Below, in pieces: positions 1 through 9,253 of a DNA stretch of 64,000 bases; positions within the stretch are counted from its first letter, which is position 1, and each line of letters begins with the position of its first letter. Below the pieces are notes generated by a model. It ran no database searches, was not told where the DNA came from, and saw only the letters and a list, made by a program, of their open reading frames with translations. The DNA comes from Streptomyces sp. NBC_01016 (lineage in GTDB: Bacteria > Actinomycetota > Actinomycetes > Streptomycetales > Streptomycetaceae), in contig NZ_JAPEOQ010000002.1 in NCBI RefSeq assembly GCF_026341035.1, positions 2,232,001 to 2,296,000 of the forward strand, given 5' to 3'. A program made the position numbers and the translations under genes.

Positions 1-1117
1 GGGTGTCCATCGCGTAGGGGTGGACGTAGCGGCCGTCGTTGAAGGGCTTGAACCAGTCGGCGAGCCCCATGGGTGCGATCCGCAGCATCTCGCCGACGGG
101 GCTGTCCTCGATGCCGTCGGCGGCGTCGTCGTACAGCCATTCATGGTCCATGTCCTCGTACACGAGGTCGGCGAAGCAGTCGAGAGCCTGCTCGACACCG
201 TCGTCGAGCAGGCCGAAGGTCTCCAGGCAGACCTTCGCCTCGTTCAGCAGGAGCCGCAGTGCCAGTTCCTCTGTGACACAGCTCAGCTGGGTGAAGGTGC
301 CCTGCGTGAACCGGGTGGTCATGGCGATCATGGTGACCAGGAAGCGGCGGGCGAACTGTTCGTCGTAGCGCAGGGCGTAGCGGCGGGGCAGGTCCTCCAG
401 GTGCCACAGCACGTCTTCGCACTCGGCGACGTTGGTGTCCGCTTCGGTGAGGGTGTGGACGTCCATGAACAGCTGGTCGATCATCACGTCTGTGGCCCAG
501 ATCAGGGCGCCGGCGGCCAGTTGAGCGTCTTCATCCGCGGTGCCCTCGTAGTCGCCGAATTCCTCATCTTCTTTGTCCTCTTCGGTGATCACGCCGAACA
601 TCTGCGGTCCGAAGGCTTTGAGCTGGGGTGCGAGGGCCAGCATCTGGCGGCGGGTCTTCTCGGAATCCGCCGCGATCTCCGCCTCACTCGGTGCGGATGT
701 GTGGGTGGTCTGGGCCAGGTGGGCGCGTCGCGACGCTGGGTCAGGGGCGGGGGTTTCCGGGCCCGTTGCGGCGTCCAGGCTTTCCTGGGCAAGCTCCGGG
801 TGGAGCTGAACTTCGCACTTCTCGACGGTCCACTCGGCAAGCAACTCCGTGCGTTCCAGGAGCTCTTGGACGAGGGCGCGGACTGCTTCCTCGGCGATCT
901 CCAGCGTGGGGGCGTGCGCGAAGACCTTCAGTAGTGCGCCGCCGGGGTGGACGGCGACGAGGCTGTCGACGACCTCCACCTCCATGCCGTCCCGGCCCTC
1001 GATGCCTTCGACGGCGTCGAATCCTTGCTCCAGCAGCGCGATGGCCCCGACGCGCTGCAACTCGTCCATCTCCGGGGCGCCTTCGGAGGTCTGGGTGTCT
1101 ACGGTCACGACATACAT
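1..1117 (-). CDS. Unrecognised acidic protein, C-terminus cut by the window edge
   Basis: An open minus-strand frame runs without a stop from ATG at 1117 (GTG at 1120 is an alternative) to the left edge, giving at least 372 residues. The protein is acidic and soluble-looking, with no signal peptide or membrane segment. The N-terminal third begins MYVVTVDTQT and is followed by a linker rich in Thr, Pro and Ala, then a mostly helical C-terminal part with aromatic-rich stretches. A GGAG lies just upstream of the start. I recognise no family. The long open frame with third-position GC typical of the region supports a real gene; function is unknown. Confidence 0.6.
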   Translation of the reverse strand, partial: MYVVTVDTQTSEGAPEMDELQRVGAIALLEQGFDAVEGIEGRDGMEVEVVDSLVAVHPGGALLKVFAHAPTLEIAEEAVRALVQELLERTELLAEWTVEKCEVQLHPELAQESLDAATGPETPAPDPASRRAHLAQTTHTSAPSEAEIAADSEKTRRQMLALAPQLKAFGPQMFGVITEEDKEDEEFGDYEGTADEDAQLAAGALIWATDVMIDQLFMDVHTLTEADTNVAECEDVLWHLEDLPRRYALRYDEQFARRFLVTMIAMTTRFTQGTFTQLSCVTEELALRLLLNEAKVCLETFGLLDDGVEQALDCFADLVYEDMDHEWLYDDAADGIEDSPVGEMLRIAPMGLADWFKPFNDGRYVHPYAMDT

Positions 1118-1435
1118 CACTCCGTCAGCTTTGCAGCACCGGGCAAGGCGGAGGGGCAGTTGTTCGGAACAGCGTGACTGATTCTCGGCGAGAGCCCGGT
1201 CCGGAACGAGCACCTGGGCGGGCCTCTTCTCCACCCGCCTCCGGATCCCGCCGCTCTGGAGGTTGGAACTGGTTTCTACCCCAGCCGAGGGCCGGGCTGT
1301 GGATCATCAACTCCAGGCCCTGGTTGAGCTTCTCGCGGTCAATGCCGGGCGACAGTTGGCGAACGGCCGCAGCCAGCCCTGCATCGTCTCGAGTTCCGGC
1401 CGCCCGTAGGTGTTCTTTCTGGTGCTCTCTCAACT

Positions 1436-2134
1436 TCAGAGGCCACGATGCCTTGAGTCATCTGGGATGTCGTACCCCTCAACGTCGCGGAGCCAGTAAC
1501 GGGTCACGGCAGCCCTCCGCCCGATCTCCTGGGATTCAGCTACGTCCATCACTTCCCCGGAGTGCATCGCAAGCGTATGAGCGTCCTCCATGGGCTGCAG
1601 AACGGCGCGGGCCACGGCCTGTGCCGTGTCGACATCCAAAAGGCTCTCGGCCTGCCATCGTCGCAGCCGGACCTTGGCCTGCCGTGCAGCACTGCTTAGG
1701 GCTTGAGCCTCCAGCGTGCCGACTGCGTTCATTGCCTGCTCGTCCGCCGCGTTGACCTCCTGCGTGAGGTGCTTGGTGATGACTTCCTGGGCGAGGCGGG
1801 CACGCTCCTCTTCCGCATGCTGATAGTCAACCGCCACCTGTAGGGCCCGCAGGAGTTGGGCAACGCTGGGCGCCCCAGCTGGGCCGTTGGCAGAACGGTA
1901 GGTCCGGCAGGCGAGAGAGGGCACGGCACCGCTTTCGGCTAACGGATCACGGCCGTCGATCAGGACCGTTGGGGAGCCTTTGAACCAAGCTCTACGGGCC
2001 TCGGCCAGGTCGGTGATCACTCTCGTGGTGAAGTCCGTGGTGTTCAGCCCGCAGTCGTCAAGCGCCTGTCGCAGTCGCTCCTCGGTGAGCTGGCGGTGAG
2101 GACAAGCTGGCGCTACGAGGACCTCAATCTTCAT
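1436..2134 (-). CDS. Thioredoxin-fold protein with helical C-terminal extension
   Basis: ATG at 2134 opens a 232-residue protein. Residues 1-95 look like the small thioredoxin-like domain common in actinomycetes and often annotated near alkylmercury lyase: it begins MKIEVLVAPACPH, and further in has GSPTVLIDGRDP and a conserved SLACRTY strand. Only one Cys is visible in the usual CxxC position (CPHR), so classical disulfide exchange is doubtful. Residues 100-232 are Ala/Glu/Arg-rich and probably helical, an extension I do not recognise. The open frame continues upstream of 2134 only through a decayed transposase, so I place the start at the ATG. Confidence 0.6.
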   Translation of the reverse strand: MKIEVLVAPACPHRQLTEERLRQALDDCGLNTTDFTTRVITDLAEARRAWFKGSPTVLIDGRDPLAESGAVPSLACRTYRSANGPAGAPSVAQLLRALQVAVDYQHAEEERARLAQEVITKHLTQEVNAADEQAMNAVGTLEAQALSSAARQAKVRLRRWQAESLLDVDTAQAVARAVLQPMEDAHTLAMHSGEVMDVAESQEIGRRAAVTRYWLRDVEGYDIPDDSRHRGL

Positions 2135-2139
2135 GTTTC

Positions 2140-2642
2140 CAGGATCGCGCACCTCGGTGCCGTACGAGCCGACGGAAGTGAGGGTTTCCTGGACGTGGAG
2201 GCGGCGACCTTGGTGTCGAGGGTGGCGAGTTCGCCGTGCACCCTGCGGTAGCACCGCTACTGGTTCTCCCGCATCAGATGCAGGACCAGCGCGTGGGGCG
2301 AGCGGAGTTTGTGTGATCGGCCCGGTCCCGTCGGTCTGCAGGTGCGGGCATGGCGCCGTTTGATCAAGTCGAGACGCCGCCGCAACACGGTGTCGGGCCG
2401 GACGGACCAGTATCTGGAGCCGGTGCAGGACTTCACGGGGACACGGGCACCAGTAGAGCGGCAATGAAGGCCCAATCTTCCGGGGCGAACTTGAGCCGGC
2501 TCGCCCCGGGCTGTCCCTGAAGGACGGTGAACTGGTGGGGCAGGGCGAGGATCTCCGCGTCCTCGTCGCGGTCGCTCATCGGCAGCAACCGCAGCGCGGC
2601 GAACATGGTGGGGACGGCTAGGCAGGCGAGACAGAGTGGCAC
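2140..2642 (-). pseudogene. Decayed N-terminal fragment of integrase-core transposase
   Basis: Translations in two to three minus-strand frames align with the N-terminal 150 residues of the intact transposase at 9921-11021. Matching blocks include the start (LACLAVPTMFAALRLLPMSD beside LACIAVPHAFTALRLIPMSD), the strand RPDTVLR, and YRRVHGEL beside YRRIHGEL. At least two frameshifts break the gene and the catalytic region is absent. It is a dead relic of the same IS family as the copy 7 kb away. Confidence 0.7.
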
Positions 2643-2811
2643 GAGTGCTCATCCTGCCGCAGCGTCGAAGCCCCTTCTGAGCCGTGCGGATGACATTTCC
2701 GGCAGCCGCACGGTCAGCAGGAGGCGGGTACTTTCTGCCAACTCCGCCCGGGCGACGCTACTATCGGTGAATCATGCAACGCCTGACACATTGGCCGCAG
2801 GAGGAGTCTTG

Positions 2812-3024
2812 TTGCACGAGCAGGTTCGCTCCTCGAATGTCCGGTCGGTGGGCTACAGCCCGCAGGATCAGGCGCTCGAAGTCGCCTTTCACAGCGGGGC
2901 GGTCTATCGCTACGACGGCGTGCCGACAGGCGTGCACGCGGCCTTGATGGCGGCTGCCAGCAAGGGCGGATTCCTGGCCCAGTTCGTCAAGGGCCGCTAC
3001 GCCTACCGCCGCGTCTCGGGCTGA
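2812..3024 (+). CDS. KTSC domain protein
   Basis: A 70-residue protein consisting almost only of a KTSC domain (Pfam PF13619): SSNVRSVGY near the start, a strand containing AFHSGAVYRYDGVP, then a helix and the SKGGFLAQFVKGRYAYRR ending. The family is named after a proposed Lys-Thr-Ser-Cys set; its biochemical role is unknown and it often occurs in mobile or nucleic-acid-related contexts. The start is TTG at 2812 (or TTG 2809), chosen because GGAGG at 2799-2803 sits 5-8 bases upstream. The stop lies 53 bases before the OLD-type ATPase gene on the same strand, so co-transcription is likely. Confidence 0.75.
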   Translation: MHEQVRSSNVRSVGYSPQDQALEVAFHSGAVYRYDGVPTGVHAALMAAASKGGFLAQFVKGRYAYRRVSG

Positions 3025-3077
3025 CGCATACATCATTCCATCCAGGACCCGTCCACTGTCGTCGAGTTGAGGCACGC

Positions 3078-4931
3078 GTGCAGATCTGTTCCGTCTCCGT
3101 TGAGGGCTTTCGTTGCCTTGCGGACGTCGCCGAAGTTCCGGTTCTTTCCCAGACGGTTCTGACCGGTCAAAACGAGGGCGGGAAGACTGCTCTTCTTGAC
3201 GCGCTGAACTTCTTGCTGCACGGCACAGTACTGAGCGAGAACGATCTCACCTACGTGGGCGACGGCGAGCTTCAGGAGTCAGCGGAGGATGCAGCTGCCC
3301 CGCACGCGCGCGTTCCTCAGACGGTCGTGACAGGCAGCTTCAGCCTCAGCGCCGATGAGCAGATCCGTCTCAAACTGCCCGAGCAGGTACGAGTCCGGCG
3401 ACGTTACCGGCCAGAAGCGGGCATGTTCTTGGAGATCCATCGCCGTGTCTGCCAAGACCCCCAACTGCGTGACTTGGCGGAGGTGAAGCTTCCGCGGTTG
3501 AAGGAACTTGCGGCCGCACACGGGATCGATCCAGTCGGGCAGGCGAACGCCAGGGCCAGCTGGGAGCAGCCGCTTGGAGCGCTGGCCCAGCAGATGAAGC
3601 AGGTGGACGCGTGGGTGCTGGCACACTCCGAAGTGGCCGCGGCTCTGCCGACGATGGTGTATTTCAAGGGTGACTCCGTCCAGGCGCCCGAGGCCGTGAT
3701 CCAGAGTCTGCTCAACTCCCGGCTGCGGGAGTACACGCGGGCCGATGAGGTATCCAAGCGAGTATCGGATCTTGAGGACTATCTCGCCGAGTCGCTGAAA
3801 GAAGACATCGACAGCATCCGCCGTCACATCGCGCAGCGCTGCACCCTGCCCTCGGTAGAGCTGGCTCCCCAAGTGCAGGTGCGCCCGGCGCTTGTAGGCG
3901 TCGAGTTGAACGTCATGGACTCCCATGGCCGCCGTTTTCCTTTGTCGTCCGCCGGCACCGGCCGCTCGCGCCGGATCTCGCTGGCCTTGTGGGAGAGCAG
4001 CAACGAACTCCTGGGGCAGCACGACGTCACGCAGGCACCCGAGTCGGATGTCCTGTTCGTCTACGACGAGCCCGACACCCATCTCGACTACGCCCATCAG
4101 CGGCGCATCATGGCGCTGCTTCAGCTACAGGCTTCGCGGCCCAACGCGCGCGTCATCGTGGCGACGCACTCGCTCAACCTGATCGACGGAGTCGACATCT
4201 CCTCCGTGGTGCACCTGCGTACCCAGGAAGGCCGGGTTCGGGCGGAGGTCCTGAACGATGACAGCGCGGACGAGGACGTGCGCCGACACCTGTCGACGAT
4301 CGCGACAACGCTGGGCTTCCGCAACAGCGTCCTCCTGCACGAGCGGTTCTTCGTCGCTGTGGAGGGAGTATCGGAGACATCCGCGTTCCCCATCCTCTTT
4401 CGCAAGCACGCCAGCTTCCCGATCCAGTCTGCCGGGATCTGCCTGTGGGCCGGCGGCAGCAACGAAGGAGCGCTGCGATTCGCCCGTTTCCTCAAAGATC
4501 ACGGCCGCGACGTCGCCTTTGTCGTCGACAAAGACAGCCGCACCAACCAGAGGCGCGCCTTCCGCGACGACAAGCTCAAGGAACACGGCTTCGACCTCGA
4601 GAAGGAGTGCTTCTACCTCGGCGCCCCCAATGAGCTTGAGGACCTGTTCACCGACGACGATTGGGCCGAGACGGCGAACGCACTGTGGAAGCCGAATCCC
4701 GAACGTGGCCCCTGGCAGCCCCAAGAGATCGTAGAGCTTCGGGCCGGCAAGTTCAGCTCGCAGCTGCTCGCCCTGCTCAAGGGCGGCTCTCCCGAAGGAC
4801 CGCAGAACAAGGAAGACCTCATGGTCGGCATCGCAGCACACCTCGCTGCGGACCGCATCCCCGCCGCCCTGTCGACGATCTTCGACTCTCTCGTCAGTCG
4901 CGCGCAGAACGCGGGGCCGCATCTCTGGTAG
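3078..4931 (+). CDS. OLD-type ATPase with TOPRIM nuclease domain
   Basis: The 617-residue protein has an SMC/ABC-like ATPase followed by a TOPRIM domain, the layout of OLD-family nucleases (phage P2 Old, GajA of Gabija). Visible motifs are Walker A GQNEGGKT at residues 30-37, an SSAGTGRSRR signature-like stretch near 290, Walker B FVYDEPDTHLD around 325-337 with an expected catalytic Glu, and a switch His in VATHSLN. The TOPRIM part shows AVEGVSETSAF (conserved Glu, about 425) and VVDKDS (about 483). The start is GTG. No UvrD-like GajB helicase gene is nearby, so this is not a standard Gabija locus. A DNA-cleaving anti-phage role is inferred from family and context. Confidence 0.85.
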   Translation: MQICSVSVEGFRCLADVAEVPVLSQTVLTGQNEGGKTALLDALNFLLHGTVLSENDLTYVGDGELQESAEDAAAPHARVPQTVVTGSFSLSADEQIRLKLPEQVRVRRRYRPEAGMFLEIHRRVCQDPQLRDLAEVKLPRLKELAAAHGIDPVGQANARASWEQPLGALAQQMKQVDAWVLAHSEVAAALPTMVYFKGDSVQAPEAVIQSLLNSRLREYTRADEVSKRVSDLEDYLAESLKEDIDSIRRHIAQRCTLPSVELAPQVQVRPALVGVELNVMDSHGRRFPLSSAGTGRSRRISLALWESSNELLGQHDVTQAPESDVLFVYDEPDTHLDYAHQRRIMALLQLQASRPNARVIVATHSLNLIDGVDISSVVHLRTQEGRVRAEVLNDDSADEDVRRHLSTIATTLGFRNSVLLHERFFVAVEGVSETSAFPILFRKHASFPIQSAGICLWAGGSNEGALRFARFLKDHGRDVAFVVDKDSRTNQRRAFRDDKLKEHGFDLEKECFYLGAPNELEDLFTDDDWAETANALWKPNPERGPWQPQEIVELRAGKFSSQLLALLKGGSPEGPQNKEDLMVGIAAHLAADRIPAALSTIFDSLVSRAQNAGPHLW

Positions 4932-5127
4932 CTGCGGTGGCCTGGCGCGCCGCGCGCCGTGCCTTCATGCGCATCAGTCGCTGCTGCGGCGTGGGTGCCT
5001 CCCACGTGTGTAGTCCGACCGACGCCACCCATTGGGAACCGTGGTGCCCCGGTTGGTCACCACACCAGCGGCAGCCGTCAGGGGACGGCAGCGCAGCGCT
5101 GTGCACGCGTATCACCCGACCACCCAT
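4894..5127 (-). CDS. Small zinc-ribbon-like hypothetical protein
   Basis: A 77-residue protein on the minus strand, starting at ATG 5127 and overlapping the 3' end of the OLD-type gene by 38 bases tail to tail. It contains CRWCG followed by HHGSQW, GLHTWEAPTPQQR and a basic RMKARRAARQ helix. This CxxC...H/W pattern with a basic tail resembles small hypothetical proteins common in Streptomyces and their phages. No obvious Shine-Dalgarno is present, and the gene could equally be a chance frame. An inverted repeat at 5169-5184 lies just upstream. Confidence 0.45.
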   Translation of the reverse strand: MGGRVIRVHSAALPSPDGCRWCGDQPGHHGSQWVASVGLHTWEAPTPQQRLMRMKARRAARQATAATRDAAPRSARD

Positions 5128-5168
5128 GGAACACCGCCCGTGTACGTCGGAATACCCTCGATAAGAAC

Positions 5169-5184
5169 ACTTTCCCCGGAAAGT
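5169..5184. promoter_or_regulatory. Inverted repeat, possible operator
   Basis: ACTTTCC-CC-GGAAAGT is a 7-bp inverted repeat with a 2-bp centre. It lies in a relatively AT-rich patch of the 330-base gap between the small minus-strand gene (start 5127) and the nuclease gene (start 5460). It could be a regulator site for either gene. No regulator in the window can be tied to it. Confidence 0.3.
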
Positions 5185-5459
5185 CATGCTCAAAGAGTGC
5201 CACCTGCCACTGACAATCGGACCAAGCCATTCCGTTTCTTGTGTCGACTGAGACTGTCGCCCGCATGACGGTTCGCTCCAGGCGCGCACGCCCCTCCCCA
5301 TCTTCCAGTCATATCCATTTTTCGGTTGAAATGACCACTTAGGGTGACAGTGAATCCTCAATGCGGCATTGTAGGTCTGCAGTCCCCTCCCGATAGCATC
5401 CCCCGTGCCCGCCTGAGACAAGTGAGCGCCGCCGGTCGGTGGCGAGCAAGGAGTGCAGG

Positions 5460-8400
5460 ATGGCTTCGGACTGGCCCGCGGAGGAAATCCGTCTCGGCGC
5501 GCTTGTCAGTCGGCGCAGTGAACGTCCCCTCACCCCGCCCCTCTCTGCCCCTGATGCACTGCCCTTCGGCGAGCTTTCCCCGCCCGTGTTCGAGCGCTTG
5601 GTTAGCGAGGTCATGTGGCTTGTCGATGGGATGAACGACATCCGCGGCTACGGGCGATCCGGACAAGATCAGGGCGGACTCGACCTCATTGGCAGGAAAA
5701 AGGGCAAGACGCACGTCTATCAAGTGCGCAGGATCGTCTCCTTGTCCGCACCCGCGCTCCGTGCAGCCGTTACAGACTTCGCCGGCCCACCCCGCACGAC
5801 TACCCCCGAAGAGAAGTGGTCCGAGCGACGGTTCGACTCGGTGCGCTTTGTCCTGGCAGCCGGTTGTATCGTCGACGACACGCCGGTGGAGGACGAACTC
5901 GTCTCTCTAAAGGAGCGCTACCAGGGCGACATCGACATCGACCTGTACGATGCACGCGCCCTATCTGGGGCCTTGAGAGATCGTCCGTCCCTTGTCGCTG
6001 GCGTGTTCGGCCCGGAGTGGGCCAAGGCGTTCTGCGGGATAGAAGCGACACCAGTTTCGTCCCTACCGCATGGCTACGCGCTGTTGAATGACCCGCTCGA
6101 GCATTTGGACCTGGCCGACGCCCTGCACCGCGCTCAGCAGCTCGCGGAGACGGAAGAGCCTGGGCCGGCCGCCGAGCTCTTCGGAGAGCTGGCGGATGCA
6201 CTTGAACAGGCCTCGTTTACCGGGCATGCCGCCCAGTTGCGCACTCGCCAGCGTGATCTGCTGGCGGCCGCTGGGCAGGCCGACACGGCATTCACCGTCG
6301 CGGTTCAGTTGCTGCTGGATCGGTATGACTCCGGCGACCGTATGTTTGTCGATGAGCGCTTGGAGCGGCTGGCTTCCAAAGCCGGTGGCACGGCTGCCGA
6401 CATCTACAGCGTCTTGAAGGCTCTGGCCGACTGGTTCGAGCACGGCTATGCCCTACCGCCGGTGACCGCCGCACTTGAGGCTGTGGTGCGGGCCAGCGAT
6501 CCACTAGCAGCCCGCTTGGTGCTGGCAGTCATCGAGCAGATCGTTGTCGACGAACATCCCGACGATCATCCGGCGAAGCTGTCGGACCTGGTTTCCCAGG
6601 TCGCCCCCGCACAGAAGGGGCTCTTGCGGTTGCGGCTGGAGTGTTGTCTGGCAGACCTGGCCGTCCGCGCCGGACAGGGCCCGGAAGACTCTTACGCCGA
6701 CCTCAATCGGCGCGCTCTGGGCGGCCGCTTACAGGAACGGTTCGCAGTCTTGGTGCATATGCGCCGCGGACGAGCCCTGGCCCTGGCAGACCTCGGAGAA
6801 GAGGCCATCGAGGCCTACCGGCGCGCAGTACTGGTCGCTACCCGAGAGGGCCTGGGAGGCGATGCCCGGCACGCCCTTCGCGCCATTTCCTTTCTGTCCG
6901 ACCAGTACAACCTTGGACTCAGGGAATCGTCCCAAGCCATGCTCTCGGCCCGTACGGTCGGCGCCAAAGGCGCGCGGCTCCTCGAACTCTCCTTCAGTCC
7001 AGCCGTCAGCGCGTTGGAAGGGCTGGTCGACAACAATCTTCCGGACGCCTCGCGAGCCGCGCATCAATGGTTGTGGCAAGACCGGCTCTCCGGTGCCCTG
7101 ACCGACGAGAACCTCGCACACCAGCGATACGGGGAAGTCTTCAAACGCGCAGGAGAAGTGAAGCACGCCGTGCGTCAGTTCGTCCTTGCGGGCCGCAGGA
7201 AGGACGCTTGCTCCGCCGCCGAACCAGCATCCGAGTTCCTCGATGTAAGCACCCTCCTGCAGATGAGGGCTCGGTGGGTACGCAGCGCTGCCGCAGCGGT
7301 GACCGGCCAGCAAGCGGATCTCATTCCTGATGACGCTGTCGCAGGTATCGCCGCCCGCCTGACGGACATCGTCATCACGGGCTCGCAGTCGGCAGAAGGA
7401 GACATACGCACGGTCATACAGGCACTCGGAGCGCTTGCAGCGCTCGATGAGCGACTGCCGGAGGCATCAGGGCAACAGGTCCTTCCGCTGTTGGTCGGAT
7501 GGATACCCAGAGAGCCGACCACTTCCCGGTTCGTAGACAAGCAGATGCTGGCTTTCCTCGGCGCCTGCATCAAGGCCGACCTGCCCTTGGCGGGCCAAGC
7601 CGCACAAGCCCTGCTGGATGCATGGAAGCTCGATATGAACGGAGCCGACGTGCTGTTGGCCGACCTTCATTCCCACCTGTCGTCAGTTGTACCAGTGGTC
7701 CGAGAGCGGGCGCAGCAGGGACACCGAGGGGCCGCAGCTCTCCTCGCACACTGGCGGGTAGACGACCCGTCGGTCGCCGAGACCGCACGGGAACTGGCCG
7801 ACAGCGTGCTGGCCGAACCAGTGGGAACGGATCGCCCCTTGTATTCCGTGGGCACCACCGCGCGACAGTGCGCGGCGTTCCTCACGGTGTACTCCAACGA
7901 TGAGGTCTCCGTGGGCACAGGCGAGGCGGCCGGCATCCTGCGTGAACGCGTCACAGCACACCTCCTGTTGTGGGCCGAAGACCGCACGGACACAGCTGAC
8001 CGACGATCCGACGCTGTTCATGCACTGTCCATCCTCGCCGAAACCCTGCCTGCGGCCATGCGAGACACCATGTTCGAACGGATCATGTGCCTCTACGACG
8101 ATCCTGGAGAGCACCCGTCCGACGCATTTGACCGACGCACCCAGCACCCCCTGAGCCGCCACAAGATCAATGAGGGAAGGGAGGGACGCCTTCCCTTAGA
8201 GGTCTTGCAGGCATCCGCCGCTCTCGCTACCACAGGCGCTCAGGCCGCCCGCGTCGAACAGCGCCTGCTGCCCCTACTGACCCGCCCCGCACAAGTGCGA
8301 GGCAATAGCCAGCTGCAGGCACAGGCCATGCTCGCACTCGACCGTTTGACGCCCGCCCCGGTGTCCCTGATGGCCACTCATGCCTCAGAGTCCATTCGGC

Positions 8401-8615
8401 ACTCTGCCGTGGTTTGTTGGGGCCGCGCCGATCACCGAGACCCGTCCCTGGCGCGCGTGTTCGCCCAGGACGCCAACCCTGGAGTACGCCGCGCCCTGGC
8501 TCACTCCCTTGCCGACTTCTCCCCGGATGAACAGCGCAAGTACGAGGCCATTACCGAACAGCTCCGCATCGACACCAGTGCACGTGTCCGCCAAGCCGCA
8601 GCCCGTATCCCATGA
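5460..8615 (+). CDS. Mrr-like nuclease domain fused to long TPR/HEAT-like repeat region
   Basis: ATG at 5460 is preceded by AAGGAG at 6 bases; the in-frame GTG at 5439 has no such site. The protein is 1051 residues. Residues about 40-180 look like an Mrr/PD-(D/E)xK restriction-endonuclease domain: a helix with Glu, then GYGRSGQDQGGLDLI and YQVRR, where the usual Q-x-K ending is Q-V-R-R. The remainder is almost all helices, TPR-like in the middle (residues about 210-600) and HEAT-like to the end, closing with repeats such as SIRHSAVVCWGR and GVRRALAHSLADF. Large sensor-nuclease proteins of this layout are common in anti-phage defence, which I infer here. No methyltransferase is adjacent. Confidence 0.75.
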   Translation: MASDWPAEEIRLGALVSRRSERPLTPPLSAPDALPFGELSPPVFERLVSEVMWLVDGMNDIRGYGRSGQDQGGLDLIGRKKGKTHVYQVRRIVSLSAPALRAAVTDFAGPPRTTTPEEKWSERRFDSVRFVLAAGCIVDDTPVEDELVSLKERYQGDIDIDLYDARALSGALRDRPSLVAGVFGPEWAKAFCGIEATPVSSLPHGYALLNDPLEHLDLADALHRAQQLAETEEPGPAAELFGELADALEQASFTGHAAQLRTRQRDLLAAAGQADTAFTVAVQLLLDRYDSGDRMFVDERLERLASKAGGTAADIYSVLKALADWFEHGYALPPVTAALEAVVRASDPLAARLVLAVIEQIVVDEHPDDHPAKLSDLVSQVAPAQKGLLRLRLECCLADLAVRAGQGPEDSYADLNRRALGGRLQERFAVLVHMRRGRALALADLGEEAIEAYRRAVLVATREGLGGDARHALRAISFLSDQYNLGLRESSQAMLSARTVGAKGARLLELSFSPAVSALEGLVDNNLPDASRAAHQWLWQDRLSGALTDENLAHQRYGEVFKRAGEVKHAVRQFVLAGRRKDACSAAEPASEFLDVSTLLQMRARWVRSAAAAVTGQQADLIPDDAVAGIAARLTDIVITGSQSAEGDIRTVIQALGALAALDERLPEASGQQVLPLLVGWIPREPTTSRFVDKQMLAFLGACIKADLPLAGQAAQALLDAWKLDMNGADVLLADLHSHLSSVVPVVRERAQQGHRGAAALLAHWRVDDPSVAETARELADSVLAEPVGTDRPLYSVGTTARQCAAFLTVYSNDEVSVGTGEAAGILRERVTAHLLLWAEDRTDTADRRSDAVHALSILAETLPAAMRDTMFERIMCLYDDPGEHPSDAFDRRTQHPLSRHKINEGREGRLPLEVLQASAALATTGAQAARVEQRLLPLLTRPAQVRGNSQLQAQAMLALDRLTPAPVSLMATHASESIRHSAVVCWGRADHRDPSLARVFAQDANPGVRRALAHSLADFSPDEQRKYEAITEQLRIDTSARVRQAAARIP

Positions 8616-9253
8616 GCATGGCCCTGGTAAGCGCTTGGGCTGATGCAGGGGCGAGTGGGAGAGGCGGAACGAAGCTTGCGTTGAGGGCCGGACGGGGCTG
8701 AAGAGCCTCCCACTGCTGGCAGCGTCAGGCGACAGAGCCGGGCGATACGTCCGGTGGCGTGGTGAGAGCGCGTGGTGACCACTTCCCTGCGCGTGGTGTG
8801 ACGCCTGTGTCTTCAGGATGTTCCTGTCGCGCCTGAAGTTCCAGGCGAACGGCCACGCCACGACCACATCACGCTTTCGATGCCCAGTGAACTGCAGCGA
8901 TCCCTTGACGAGGCGCACGGTGCGGCTGTGCGCGTTGGCTCAGTCTGGGGCGCAGCTGGTGCTCGCTGGGATGCCGTGCAGGATGCTCTTCGACCGTACG
9001 CCGGCCTGGATTACAGAGGTCCTCTGAGGGTCGGTTCGCCTGTTGCACGCAGCGGCGAGAGCCGTGAATAGCTTTGGGTGTAGCTCTTCCGCGGTGAGAT
9101 CGTTCATGCCGTGAGGTCGTAGATCCGCGAGAGTATTCGCTCCCCCGGAAACCGGCCCTTTCCTCCAACGGCTTGACCTCAACCTCACTTGTGGTTTTAG
9201 CGTTCAAGGTGTTCAGCAAGCAGCACCTTCGACGCGAACTGTGAGACCCCGCG
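8616..9253. other. Gap without a recognisable gene
   Basis: About 640 bases. Only short overlapping frames exist; the best is a 55-residue minus-strand frame ending at 8940 (MNDLTAEELHPKLF...), which matches nothing I know. The last 70 bases contain an AT-richer patch (around 9180-9215) that is the likely promoter area of the MarR-type gene. Confidence 0.4.

Noticed and set aside
20..934. Long plus-strand open frame of 304 codons
   Set aside because: Its translation is low-quality and rich in Val, Gly and Gln; it is the antisense shadow of the minus-strand gene ending at the left edge.
1125..1433. 102-codon minus-strand frame between the thioredoxin-like gene and the left-edge gene
   Set aside because: TTG start without a clear ribosome-binding site, C-terminal half rich in Arg, Pro and Ser with low coding character, and no recognisable family; it may be decayed sequence.
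3078..4931. Gabija system (GajA)
   Set aside because: The ATPase/TOPRIM layout fits, but no GajB-like UvrD helicase gene is adjacent, so only the OLD-type family name is supported.
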